Below, piece after piece: positions 1-11,672 of a DNA stretch of 64,000 nucleotides. This stretch comes from Toxonevra muliebris. Its lineage: Eukaryota; Arthropoda; Insecta; Diptera; Pallopteridae. Each line of letters opens with the position of its first letter. Position 1 is the first letter of the stretch. The stretch lies in NCBI GenBank assembly GCA_963691655.1, contig OY829329.1:79416613-79480612 (forward strand), read 5' to 3'. The notes under the pieces were generated by a model, which saw only the letters and a program-made list of their open reading frames with translations, made no database searches and was not told the DNA's origin. The translations under genes and the position numbers were made by a program.

Positions 1-1018
1 GCAAAATTGTTTGGCCATTTAAAAGTTCACAAATGATAGATACTGAAAAATGGTAGGGTTCTGCATACAATTTTTTTTAAATCTGCTTTATCGAGTCTGC
101 GATTTTTTAAATTTTTTTTTTAAAATTTTTGGAGGTGTACAAAAACTTTTTTTTTTCTCGAGAATTGAAATAAATGTTCCTTTCATTAAAAAAAAATGAG
201 ATGAGACTTTTTTAGTCTCAGTGATACTTTTTTTTGCAACTTTTTGAAATTTATCAACGGCCACCTTTGTCAATTACAGGGTTTTTAATTATGTTTGATT
301 TTTGGGTTATAGGGAAGGATATATGGTTGATTTTATTTTCCCGATCTGTTTGTCTGGACTTTCTTGCCTTTAGTACTAAAGCACACGGCATCGGCTCGAT
401 ACTTTTCTTTTGATACCCGATAATTTTTTACTTAATATTTTTGTAATGAGTACTTGGACTCATTGAGTATCGAAATTATATGCTTTTAAAAAAATACAAA
501 TTTGCTTTTGCCATGATGCCGAACATACACAGCAGTATTTAAAATTTCAAGTCTTAGCTGTTAATGAAAACTATTTGAAAAGAATACTGTAAAAACTTGG
601 GAATAATTTATTTCAATTTATTCGAATTGCTAAGCCTAATCACTTTGCACAACTGTGTCAGTAGTTGGCAACACTAACGAATGTACAAAAAAATGCAAAG
701 CTGCTTTCTCTCGTATCTGTCAAATAACAAAGCCAAAGAGAAGGCAAAGAAAACAGCGATCATTTTCTTGTTTTTCACTTTTTGTTTTTCATTTTTACAC
801 CTTTGTACATTTGTGTCATTAAAACAAAGAAAACAATATTTTACAAAACATAAAATTTATTTTGAAGAAATCTTTTAATATAATGTTTTTTCCAAAATAA
901 TAACATAGGAATTGTCCCGTGCATTAAACAAATTAAAAAAAGTAATAAAAATTTGTGTGTCTGTGATGGTGATTTGTTGAGAATGGAAAAGTGTGGAGTA
1001 AAAATTTATTGAAAACAA
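1..1018. other. AT-rich upstream region, probable leader exon at its end
   Basis: I see no coding sequence here. The region is A/T-rich with homopolymer runs. Near 655-678 lies a TCAGT-like initiator followed by TTGGCAACACTAACG, a style of sequence often seen at fly housekeeping promoters. At 1019 a good splice donor (GTAAGTAAA) follows AAAACAAT, so a non-coding first exon of the gene at 1502-2497 probably ends at 1018. The exact start of transcription cannot be read from the sequence. Confidence 0.3.
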
Positions 1019-1453
1019 TGTAAGTAAACTTGACTAAATCTATCATATTTCACACTTGCAAAAAAAAAAAAAAGAAGGAAATTAATTAAATATTTCGCAT
1101 TTACAGAAATTAATTAAAAACTTGGGGAAGAACAAAAAAGGCTTGAGTAAACAACAATAGTCAATTGCATACATACCAAAACGTAGTAAGTGTTTTTCTT
1201 TGTTTCAAGTTACCGTTAACGCTGTGAAATCACTTTACTTCCCCTCCCATCGCTCCCTGATAGAAGTAAAAGCGAATGGGATTGGATGTGTATACATAAA
1301 TGACTGGTTATTGAACTAGAAAAATGATGCATAGTTTGGATAAATTTATTTTTATTTTTGAAAGCAAAGCGATTTCATCAGAAGTCTCAATTCGATATCA
1401 TCAGAAGTTTATACTTCTAAAATATTTGATGTTGTCTTTTTTCCAATTTACAG

Positions 1454-1501
1454 CTTGCCAATTCCACTCCACTGTGTACATTAATTTAAGCCGTACTCAA
1501 A
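1454..1501 (+). other. 5' UTR part of the second exon of the 331-aa gene
   Basis: A pyrimidine tract ending TTTACAG at 1453 is a convincing splice acceptor 48 bases upstream of the ATG at 1502. With the donor at 1019 this gives a leader intron of about 435 bases. This is inferred from splice signals only. Confidence 0.45.
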
Positions 1502-2497
1502 ATGTCTTGGGTTCCCTCAAATGATTTTGAGGAGGAAATTGTCTCAATGCAACCTGATCACAATTTCATTTTTGGTAGTTTACTTTCTGAACCGGAAGTT
1601 TTCTATCCACGTCCCAAATCTCATCTAGAATATGCTGCTGCTCAAAAGAAACAACAGAAGGAGCAAAAGAAACAAGACATACCAAATAAAAATCATAAAC
1701 TCAATGTTATTTCCCAGGTACAACGCATTGCTGGCACTAAGCCTCTGGGCGAACAACCGACAATCGAAGATTGGAATGATACCGAAAATCTTGAGATTGA
1801 AACTGTTGCAATGATGCGTCATTTCGGTCTGGGTCCCAGCATAGAGGAACCATTGGACGAGGAACGCACAATTGCAACGCATCCAATCCCCGATAAAATG
1901 CGCATTATGCAAAATGGAAAAAAACGCATACCAATATTATTCGATGAGGGCTTTTTTAAGCTAAAACCACGCATTACCTCGAATGCTGAAGAAGAGAGAG
2001 GGATGGAAAGCTCAAGGAGCAGCACATCAACACCAACTGCTGAAGGCTTTAATAATTCTTCTACAAGTTTTAACAGCAGCAACGGTAACGTTAGCGACGT
2101 CGCAATTACGGCACCTAAATCGCAGCCGCAAGAATCATGGAGAGATATTAATAATTGCAATGCTTCTTACACGAAGTCTTCCGATGACGGCAATAGTCGC
2201 TTTGAAACAGCTAACGACGAAGGTAGCTTTTATACAGCTTCGAATACTAGTAAGGAATATGTGCCTTCACGCTCTTGGTATCAAAGCCGCAGTCGTATTG
2301 ATAAACGAAATATCAACACGTTCAATAATCGCAGCAGCAACGACGGTATTAGCGCTTCCTCAAGCACCGCTTCAGTATCATTTTCTTCTGCAAGAAAGCC
2401 ACAACGTGTTCAAAAGCAAAACCAACGAGAAGAAGAGAAGCAGGGTCCACGCTTTTACACAGCCAAAGAATTATATGAGAAAAAGCGATGCAATTAA
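1502..2497 (+). CDS. Unrecognised Ser/Asn-rich protein, 331 aa, single coding exon
   Basis: This is an intact open frame with fly-like codon use and a splice acceptor just upstream. I do not recognise the family. Residues 1-55 are mixed acidic and aromatic (MSWVPSNDFEEEIV start). Residues 46-65 are a Lys/Gln-rich, probably helical stretch. Residues 70-155 look most structured, with MMRHFGLGPSIEEPLDEE and a KRIPILFDEGFFKLKPR segment. Residues 165-300 are low-complexity Ser/Asn/Thr and probably disordered. The C-terminus is basic and ends in RFYTAKELYEKKRCN, where Y319-T-A-K-E-L324-Y325 fits the spacing of the eIF4E-binding motif YxxxxL-hydrophobic. There is no signal peptide or membrane segment. 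The mostly disordered build suggests an RNA- or translation-related adaptor, but that is inference. An ATTAAA at 2666-2671 could serve as the polyadenylation signal. The next recognisable gene is about 14 kb away. Confidence 0.75.
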   Translation: MSWVPSNDFEEEIVSMQPDHNFIFGSLLSEPEVFYPRPKSHLEYAAAQKKQQKEQKKQDIPNKNHKLNVISQVQRIAGTKPLGEQPTIEDWNDTENLEIETVAMMRHFGLGPSIEEPLDEERTIATHPIPDKMRIMQNGKKRIPILFDEGFFKLKPRITSNAEEERGMESSRSSTSTPTAEGFNNSSTSFNSSNGNVSDVAITAPKSQPQESWRDINNCNASYTKSSDDGNSRFETANDEGSFYTASNTSKEYVPSRSWYQSRSRIDKRNINTFNNRSSNDGISASSSTASVSFSSARKPQRVQKQNQREEEKQGPRFYTAKELYEKKRCN

Positions 2498-3117
2498 GTT
2501 ATTTTTAGTTAGTTTTTTTTTCTCTTTATTTCTTTTGATTTGTAGTATTTGAATGGAAGGAAGTGTTTATGGAAAATTGTAAAAGATAATTTAAATTTGC
2601 TTTAAGTTTATAGTTCAATAGATATGAATTATTTGAAAATTATAATGAATTAAGTCGAGAACAAAATTAAATGCTCGTATAATTTTCCAAACACAAGCAG
2701 CACAGTTCATTTAAATACTACAGCTTCTTTTAAGAAATTATTATGTTAGATGTCCGAAAGGATAAATCTTCCTCTTGCCTGTCGAAATTTTTATGAAAAT
2801 TGTACGAATTTCTTTGTATTTGATATAAATATGTGGTAATTGCAATATTGCTATGACAAATCGAAGGAATTTAACTAATTTCTATATGTAAAATTACAAT
2901 TTTAAGAAAAATTTCATTAGGTGCTAGGTCCCGTCTTCAGAAAATCCTGGCTGTATAAAATAGTGTTTGCACGATGAATATATCGACCTTTTCCAGTTTT
3001 AATTCAGAAAGTGGATTATTTTCCTTCTGTTCTTTTTTTAGACGAAACATATTTGACTCTCTTATAACTAAATTATTAGTGTGTAAAAGCATTTTAAATG
3101 AACCTTGCAAGACTGTA

Positions 3118-3136
3118 GGGGGGGGGGGGGGGGGGG
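3118..3136. repeat. Poly-G tract (19 G)
   Basis: An uninterrupted run of 19 G follows GACTGTA in otherwise AT-rich DNA. Runs of this length are rare in fly genomes. Confidence 0.95.
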
Positions 3137-4355
3137 AAATGATTGTAATTTATCGGTACACTCTTCAATGCAAACCAAATTAAAATTCTTAGCTTTTGCA
3201 GATAATTTTGTGCACCTATTCTCTAAAATATATTTCGTTTAATTTAAATGAATACTATGTGTACCTAAACTGAATACAGTAATTCTCTATTAATCAACAC
3301 TCTTAGGTATGGTTAATTGCGTCAAAAATGTTGCTCTTTCAATTCTAAAATGCATTGGTTAATTGAATTTCCCTGAAATAGAAAGTTGCTTTTTTGTCGA
3401 TGTAATTGCTCTGGTCAAACAAAGTTTAACCAGTTTGGCAATCTACACAGCAATATCCCTATAAATATAAATCATTGTACTGATTAGAAAACGTACATAA
3501 GACTGTGAAAGTTTGCTGTTACATTTAATTACAAATATAACTCTAACAACTTGAATGGATGCGAAAAGCTGGGTCTTATCCCTAAATGTCTTCTGCAGTA
3601 CGCGGAACATATTTTATGCTATCATACTACAAAAACAAAAAAATAAAATAAAATTTAAATCGAAATGCAGGTAGTAAAACTGTCGTATAAATTTGTATGA
3701 AAAATGAGAGAACTTATGACAAATGAGAGGATACGACACCGAATAAGACTCCTTGTAAATACCCGAAGGAATTTTTTTTTCGGGTTGGCAACGCGAGTTC
3801 GACTAAATACGGTGACTAAATTTTTCAACTTGAATTTAGTCATCATTAATTCACCACCTACCCTTAATTAACATTGTATTGCGCTTATATTGAAGGTATA
3901 AAGCGAGGCTCTGGCTTAGAAACTCGTGTTCTAATGGTGAAATCTTAAGAATTTATAAAGTAAATATCAGTAATAATGGTTTTACACTATGCAAACTAAT
4001 GTGAAAATTTTATGTAAACCAATTTTTATGAAATAAACTAAATATAAAATAAATGTAGATTATTTTTAAAATTGTATCAATTTTTTTTTTTAGTGGGCTT
4101 AACTTCAATATAATACACCCATTTTGGGGTGCATAGCATAAACTGTAAGGAGAATTGTGAATATCTCGATACCTTCCCGGAAGAACATTTTCAAAATGTT
4201 TCAGAAAACGAATATTACTTCTTTATTTCAGTATAAACTAATTTATAAAATAAGCATGAAATGAAAAATTGTGTCGAAATATTTAACGTTTGGGGATGAA
4301 AGATGAAATCGAGACAAATTAAAAATAATACGTGTAAAGCAACGTAAAACTGTTT

Positions 4356-4368
<13 letters not shown>

Positions 4369-4400
<32 letters not shown>
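4369..4400. repeat. (TA)n microsatellite
   Basis: An A-run passes directly into about 15 TA dinucleotides. This is a simple repeat with no other structure. Confidence 0.9.
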
Positions 4401-4401
<1 letters not shown>

Positions 4402-5270
4402 CAATTAAAATGCTAGAGAATATAAAAATGATAGAAAGAAAAAATGGTGTAGGGAAAAAATGTGTGTTTAATGACTGCAAATTTCGCACCCTTTTGCAAG
4501 CAGAAACAGTGGGTTGAAAAGCGGAGTTACTTGAAGTACAAATAAAAAGTATTTGGAATTATTGGATATTTAACAAAAAGAAAAAGACTACATAAATATA
4601 ATCAAAAATCATCAAAATCAGGCTGGATAAACTGTCCGAATTTTTCTTCACACATAAATTTGTGTGATGAATGACGAGTCAACAAATTGAAGCAGAAACA
4701 GAACATGATATGCTCGGTGTATTGTACACGGAGCACGCCGAGTATTCAGGGTGGCAATGAGTCATTTTACTAAACTGTATTATTACGTACAAAATAGTAT
4801 TAAACAAACGAGTATATTTTGACAAAAAGCAACTCTGCAACGAGCTGAATGTAACCACCTCGACCGAGCACAGGAGAAAATGTTTTGTCTCCGTCGAACA
4901 CCGAGCATCAATATAACCAGGCACTTAGTGGGAAAATGGAAAGCGCTGACATTAAGGTTCCTGGAAGCGCTTTTAAGTATGCGAAAGAGCGCATTTTTTC
5001 TGAAAAGACATTTTATTGAATCAATATAAAATTTTACATACATATAGTTTAATTTTTTAACTTGATTAAATTTTTTTTAATAATGATTTGTAAAGCTCCG
5101 GGATCCGGAATAATCTCCGGGAAGCCCTCTAAAAAAGTGTTTTGCGGTGACCATGATATCTCAGGATCGGATCATCCAAAATAAAAAAACAAAAAAGATT
5201 TAGGTAATGTAAAGTAATTATCTAGTAATTAATCGAATTAATAATCAAAATATTCATTTTAAACAAAAGG

Positions 5271-5330
5271 GCGGCTTTATAAAAAAAATGGCGGCTTTAT
5301 AAAAAAAATGGCGGCTTTATAAAAAAAATG
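5271..5330. repeat. Three tandem copies of a 20-bp unit
   Basis: The unit GCGGCTTTATAAAAAAAATG occurs three times back to back without a mismatch, and a degenerate fourth start (TGGTTTTCTATAAAAA) follows. Identical copies suggest a recent slippage expansion. Confidence 0.9.
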
Positions 5331-7859
5331 TGGTTTTCTATAAAAATTTTGGCCTTAAATTGTTTATAAAATAATAAATATTTATTGGAAAAATAAATCC
5401 TTCGAAAAAAATATATTTATTAAGCTTGTGTAAAAGTTTGAGATTGATCGGCCGTTTTTGAGACTTTGAAAACACAGTTTTGAGAAAAACGCGTTCAAAG
5501 TTGTAAACGCTCGTTTTTTTGTTTTTTAATTCAATCTACATTTACATTTTTCATTAAGAATTCAATTAGTTTTTATTTAAATGCTTTTAAAGTTGAAATA
5601 GTTTTAGATCACACATTTTTTTTTAATTCATTAAGTTTTGCGCTAAATCACATCTTTTCGTTTTTCCCCTTTTTGTTAAGTTGTTTCCTTCCGTCGTGTT
5701 CGTCGTCCACTCTCACATATATGTAGTATATGCAAATTCAATAAAAAAAAGGGAGGAGCACACAGGATTGTTCCAAACCACTTCTAAATGTGTTCCTTTT
5801 ACGCTTCTCAGAAGCGTTCTTACTGCGCCTGTTAGAAGCGTTCTTTTAGTGCTTCCGGGAAGCTAGATGTCCTATGACAAGCAATATAAAAAGTAAATGA
5901 GCTGTACTTTAACGAGGGAGCGCTTACAAAAAAGACAAAAAAGCGATCCAGTATAGGTAAAGAATCGCTTTTAAAGCCCTTTCATCCCCGTTGGGGAGTT
6001 CTCTTAGTACTCACAGTCGCAAAATTTGATTGTGTGTGCTTGAGCAAGCGCTGCCTTAATGTATAGAGAAAGCTTGCATGAAGGAGATTAAATGAAGCTT
6101 ACTCATCTCTTTAGTCAAGGATGAAAACTTGGAAATTAATGAATGATATCGTTTGAACCGACGAAATTAAGTAAATAGAATAGTTTTTGATACGGAGTAT
6201 CAAGCAAGCTTCAACCCCTCTTTCGTTGAGATTTTTAGATAAGAAAATTATTTTAATGGCTATTTGCATTGTAAATTGCATTGCAAAATTAATCACTTTG
6301 ATTACTATGCAATTAATGTGGACATGTGATGTGCGAAAACAAAGAAAGAAAATAAAAAATGAAAAATTGAATTGGTTTTTGTCTATTTTTTTCACAAATT
6401 TGTTAATTCCTTTAAGGTCTATGATTGTATTTGTAAGAGATGTAAAGTATTTGTTAAAAACCATAGAATTTGTATTTTTGTTGCGTAAAACTTTCTAAGC
6501 AGTGAGTTTTCTTACAAATGCATCTCTAAAGTTTAATTTGAAATTGTTTTTCTAAATTCTGCGGTGTATGTATTCTTTGTCAACATTGCAATTAGGTCAA
6601 CATTTTAATCGGATGTTAAATTAGATTTATGAAACCTTCTGAAACTTTTTTATTTGTATGTACGTACTTCTTTTACTTTTCATTTCATGAACAAATTGAA
6701 TTAAAATGCTGCAGCTGCATCAATTTATCGAGATGATTCTTATGTATACGTATACCAACTTTTATTCTCATACTTTTATTGTATCCATCTACAGAGCTTT
6801 GTGTTTACTCTCCATTAAAAGAAGAATCCCTGTGAAGAGTTACTGTGCGTCGGATGTATGTACATTGTAGGTACACGTAGCTTATCTTTCCATGGCAACG
6901 TTGCTTCTCAAACTTTTTTCTTTTATATTTGCACCTTAATGGTGTTGCAGGCGGGGAGTAAGGAGTGACATTGCGGATTGTGTTTCGTTCGTATCTCTTG
7001 TTACTCTCGCCATTTATTGTTGTGTTTCCAACGTTCCTTATTAATGTTAAAGGTTCTCGTGCTCGCACGTTAGAAAAAATATATTCTCATCTATTGCGGC
7101 ATTATTAGTTGGTATAGTCTCTTGCGGCATCATGTTAGTGTATGTATGTATGTAAATGTGTGCATGTACTCAATCGTTAAGTTTGTTGGAGTATTTTCTT
7201 GTTTTTTGTTATTATACTTTGTGTTGTTGGTAGCTTTGGTTAGAAGAGGATGCTGCATTGGTTAGGTGGTTGGTTGGCTGCTTGTTTTGTTGGTAGATAT
7301 TTCATATGTGTATTTGTAATGATGTGCGACATTTGTTGCTGTTTTATTTTGGTACGCGTGTCTGCACGCGCGCCGTTTTCTTGTCCTTTTCCCCTCTCTC
7401 TTAAATTTCTCTTTGAGAATTTTCCTTTTTGCTGCTTTGCTTTACATTTCTTTGTATAAATAAATATACCTACCTACATTTTTTCCCTTTTCCTTTTTTT
7501 TCATAATGTATTTAATGTTGATTTAATTAATGTTGGATTTGGGTAGATGTGTGCATGAAGATGACGTCAAATATAGAAACTTTTTATTCAACCGCTTTGA
7601 GGTTATTTAAGACTTAAAGGATTTAGTAAAGAAGGAATAAAACAACTGTGCCAGTGGGAAGAGTTAGAGGATTTAAACCATACATAAGAAAAATTTTCAA
7701 TTAAAAGAAGGTGAAAGTTGTTGAATCTCATCAGCATTTAAGCTTCTTGTAGAATTTTTTATATTAAAGTAATATTTTTGGTTACACATATAATTCTGGT
7801 AAAGCTAGCATATCTCGCTTTAAATTTTATTAATTTTCATAACCATAAACGGCGTATTT

Positions 7860-7889
7860 ACCCTATGTACTATATATACATATATATAG

Positions 7890-7922
<33 letters not shown>
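7860..7922. repeat. (TA)n microsatellite
   Basis: Alternating TA/ATAT sequence of about 60 bases, including about 14 pure TA units at the right end. It can fold on itself. Confidence 0.85.
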
Positions 7923-7926
<4 letters not shown>

Positions 7927-8832
7927 AAAATGTTGCGTATACTACCCGATGTCTACAAATACACACACAAAGCAATACACTCACGCATGCATATACACAC
8001 AAAGTAATCATTTTGCTAGCTAGTTAACCTTAAGGACGGAACTACTATGAAATCATTAAAACGACGAACAACGTAAGAAATTTCAATGTTGTTGCTGTTA
8101 CCAACGAGAGCAACATCAAACAGCGACATATTGCAAGGAAAAATAAAAAGGTGATAAAATAAGCAAATGAAAAAAACAAAAAAAATTATATTAAATGAAT
8201 GAAGGAATACAACAAATAAACAAACAAACAAAATTTATGTGTGTAAAGACACCGGGAGACATCACTGACGACGAAGATAACGAACGAGTGAGCGAAATTG
8301 CTTGCCTTTTAGCCTGATGCTGAAGCTGTTGTTGTTATTGCTTGATATCATGGCGAGTGCCAGTACCGCTGCCAAAAGCAGGTTTCTATTTTTTTTTCTT
8401 TGTTTGCACACCATCACCGGGCATAGTCATCATCATCCTCATTCTCATCATCATCATTATTTTGCCATTGTAGTACAGCAAGCAAAAAGTAAAAACTTGA
8501 AATTGAAAATTGTTAAAGGTTGAGTTTTTTTTATGTAGGTACATACATACATACACACTTTATGCACAGCGTAGTTAAATATTTTTTTGAGATGATGATG
8601 ACGATGCTTTTAAAGCACATTCTTTTTATTTAAGAAAAGGAGCAAAAAGGTAAAAACTGCATCAGAAAAAAACAAATGGCGCGAGTTTTAACTTTCACTG
8701 TGTGTGTGCAAGTAAACAGCCAACAACAAAAAAAAAATAAATGCTGATAAAACTGAGAAACTCACGATGTGAGATTCGTCGTTCATTTCGTTTTGTTAAA
8801 ACGAAGGCGAAGGTAAAGGAGCAGAACAAGTA

Positions 8833-9007
8833 CAGTGGCGCCCATATTATATGTAGCTGAAACTTATTTGTCTGAAAATTCTTGAAATAATTAACTAGGG
8901 AAACAAAACAAAAATTAGAAATTCTTTAAAAAATATTATATTCTAAATAGTTTTGTTTATGTTTCAAAGTATTTTTTTTATGCATACACATAATATGGCC
9001 ATCACTG
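8833..9007. mobile_element. Tc1/mariner-type MITE (175 bp) with TA flanks
   Basis: The left end CAGTGGCGCCCATATTATAT and the inverse of the right end, CAGTGATGGCCATATTATGT, match in 17 of 20 positions. Both ends abut TA dinucleotides (831-832 of the 8000s on the left, 9008-9009 on the right), the target duplication of Tc1/mariner elements. There is no room for a transposase, so it is non-autonomous. Confidence 0.7.
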
Positions 9008-9639
9008 TATGTATGAGTTTTAGAGTGAGGATAGAAACTGCACCAAAATCAGCCATATTGTTGAGACGAGAATTAAATGATTGCAACGTCGAAAACGACA
9101 AACGACAAAGGAATAAAAGAAGTGAGTGCAAATTTTAAAAACCACCATTCATCGCTAATAGAGCAAAGAGAGCTGATGATGCTGCGAGCACAAGAACTCG
9201 AATATGTACGAATGCTGTTGGTGTTGAAACAGCAACGACGAGAATTGTGTTGGAGCGAATGTAGTGGTGGTTGTAGTTATTTTTTTGAGATGAAGCTGAT
9301 GATGTTGCTGCGATGCAAAATTTCCTTCTCGTTCGCTCGCTCTCTCGCTCGTTTTCGTTTAGCGGCATTTGCACAGTTTTGCTGCAGCAGTTTATCTTTG
9401 GCACTTGCTCACGACAAACACGAATCTCAAAAACCAACCAGACGAGGGACGTACGAACGTTGAACGAAAGGAATCACTGAATTGAATTTTGGTGTGTGTG
9501 TATTGAGCAGAGTTCGGGTTTCAATTTTCAATAATTTTTTTTATATATTTTTATTTTTGCATGCATGTATTTGTTGTTGCAATTTTTTTCATTTATTTTT
9601 GTCTTGTGAACGGAACATTGCGGTGTAGATACCGGACTT

Positions 9640-9918
9640 TGTGTGTACGTACGTCGCAGTCTGACTGTTGGCTTTTTCAGCGACGGTGGTTAAGTGACAA
9701 AAAGAAAAAGGAAAAAAAAATCAAAATTGAAGCAAAAAATTAAAAAAGAATAATGAAAAACCACAATTTTAAATAACAAAATTATTTGTTAATTTAGCGG
9801 AAAAAAAGACAAAAACGAAATGTGCAAAAATTTATTAAAGCGAAATCGAAATGGCGGCGAATTATGTGTTGATGGCCGCAAAAGAAAAGTTAAATTTAAA
9901 ACGTGATTAAAAACTAAT
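9640..9918 (+). other. Possible non-coding first exon of grp
   Basis: The A-rich, G-poor sequence from about 9690 resembles fly 5' leaders and ends at a good donor, AAT|GTAAGC (intron from 9919). A matching acceptor (TTTGCAG) lies at 16439, 137 bases before the first in-frame ATG of grp. The start coordinate is only approximate. It contains a short upstream reading frame, ATG at 9851 to TAA at 9910, 19 codons beginning MAANYV, in good initiation context. All of this rests on signal sequences, not on conservation. Confidence 0.25.
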
Positions 9919-11672
9919 GTAAGCTTTAGTTCCTGTATTATAAAAGAAGAGAGTAATATAAAAATGTTGAAGTTTATAATTTTACGTTTTCATTGTCCCC
10001 TTTAAAAAATATCCATACATTTTGTTTTACTATCTTACAAAATTGAACTAAAGAAACTTGAAATGCTGGAATTACCACTCAAATAAGCTGAGCAGCCAGC
10101 AGCATATGTATGTATGCATTTTATTATACAAAAATTTCTTGACTTCATCCTTTCTTGATGTTTTTACCCCGTCTGTTTGTCCGTCGGTGTGCCAGCCTGC
10201 CACTGAGTTGCACTTGAAAAAATGTTGCACAAAAAATACAAATTGAAATATTGTATAAGTATGAAACCTGTATTCCTCTGAAGCTATCAATGGTCGATGC
10301 TGTTGCTGGCTGCTGTTGCTGTGCAACAATCTTAAACGAGATTATTTGCCAAATCATACGCAAGCCATCAGTATCATCATCATCATCATCTTGGTATCAT
10401 TATGCTGCTGCTGGTGGTGATGCTAGCTGTTGCCCCGGTCAATTCAATGCAATTCGAATCCTTACCTTGGTTGGTAGTCACCAGCCAGCCATCCAGAGTA
10501 ACGATTTTTGTTGCTGCATGCATGCTGCTGCACATAGATATTTCTTCTTCTGCTTGTTGTTCAGCCAACGCGATTTAATTTTCGTTGCTTTGCTCTTTAG
10601 TCTTTCCTCTAGCTGACATACTGAGTCGAGTTCTGCTGCAGCAGTATTAATCCGTGAAATGGGTGTAACACTTGACTTTAGTGACTTCCACTTACGAGTG
10701 TATGTGCATGCATGCAACGCAGAGGTGCATAACTTAAAGGAATGTGCAGCATCCCAGAGCAACAACGAGACACGAGGGAGCCACCGAAGGGTGTGCAAAA
10801 TATTTATACGTTATTTTAAAAATTTTCTTGTTTAAACATTAGATAGTTATAGGTTAGGTTTGAAAAATTTATATTTACTCTCGGTGCTGTTGAAAATTGC
10901 ATCGTTGCATATCGTTGCTGCATACTTTTTCTTTTCGTTTGTAAAAGTTTATGATTTAAGCATAACTAGTTTAACGTTTTTGCTTTATTTCCTGTTGCAA
11001 TTAAAATATCTGCTGTGCTGCTAAAAAGCAGCAATTTACTCTCTAGTACCTAAAGTCCAATGTTTATGATGATGATTTGGGTGGTAGGTGAAGTGCTTTT
11101 TGCTTTTTCTTTACTACTTCAAGCTAAAATTATGAAAATATCTAAAAATTAAAAATTTATTTGAGTGCTGCATGCTTTCATATTTATATATATATATTTT
11201 TTTAGAAGTACCATACCTACTATTAATTTTTGCTTTTTTTGAAGCAAAATCATTTTGTAAGTATGTAACGGATTCTGTTATTACTGTTTCTAATATGTGG
11301 TACCGTAAACTTTTAATTCGTCATGTTTTTTGAGGTTGCGCAAATCTCAGAACTTTTTCTAATATCATGATGCAACAGAGAGTTTTAAATGCGATTGAAT
11401 TAACTTTTTTAAGGTAATTTGGTTTCGCTGATTTTGGCTTTGCACTCAGATTACAAATGAAATGTTTCATGCCTAAAGAAAATTTGTTTATCATGAAAAC
11501 ATAAAAAAAAATTACTTGGACAGTATTGCTTATATATGACCATACTATGGTAACGGTTCTTTTTATTGAGGTCAAGAATGCCGCTTGAAAGTTGCTTAAA
11601 AGAATTTCGACCAAAATGATTGAGAATTTATTTAGTTTTTTAGTCAACAATTGAAGGTGTGTAGCTCTAAAG

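Larger units (their letters stand above)
2672..8832. other. Gene-free stretch with simple repeats
   Basis: No frame here has protein-like composition. The translations are short and rich in Phe, Leu, Ile, Lys and Tyr, as expected from AT-rich noncoding DNA. Contents I can name are a 19-base poly-G run (3118-3136), TA microsatellites near 4370-4400 and 7895-7922, a three-copy 20-bp tandem repeat (5271-5330), and ATC/CAT repeats near 8425-8460. Around 7000-8500 there are CA/TG-rich and TACA-type stretches common in fly regulatory DNA. Confidence 0.5.

Noticed and set aside
1983..2552. 189-aa open frame overlapping the 331-aa gene in another frame.
   Set aside because: Its composition is that of a shadow of the Ser/Asn-rich frame, and it has no start signal or splice context of its own.
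8302..8523. 73-aa frame with a His-rich run.
   Set aside because: The histidines come from an ATC/CAT microsatellite; nothing else supports a gene.
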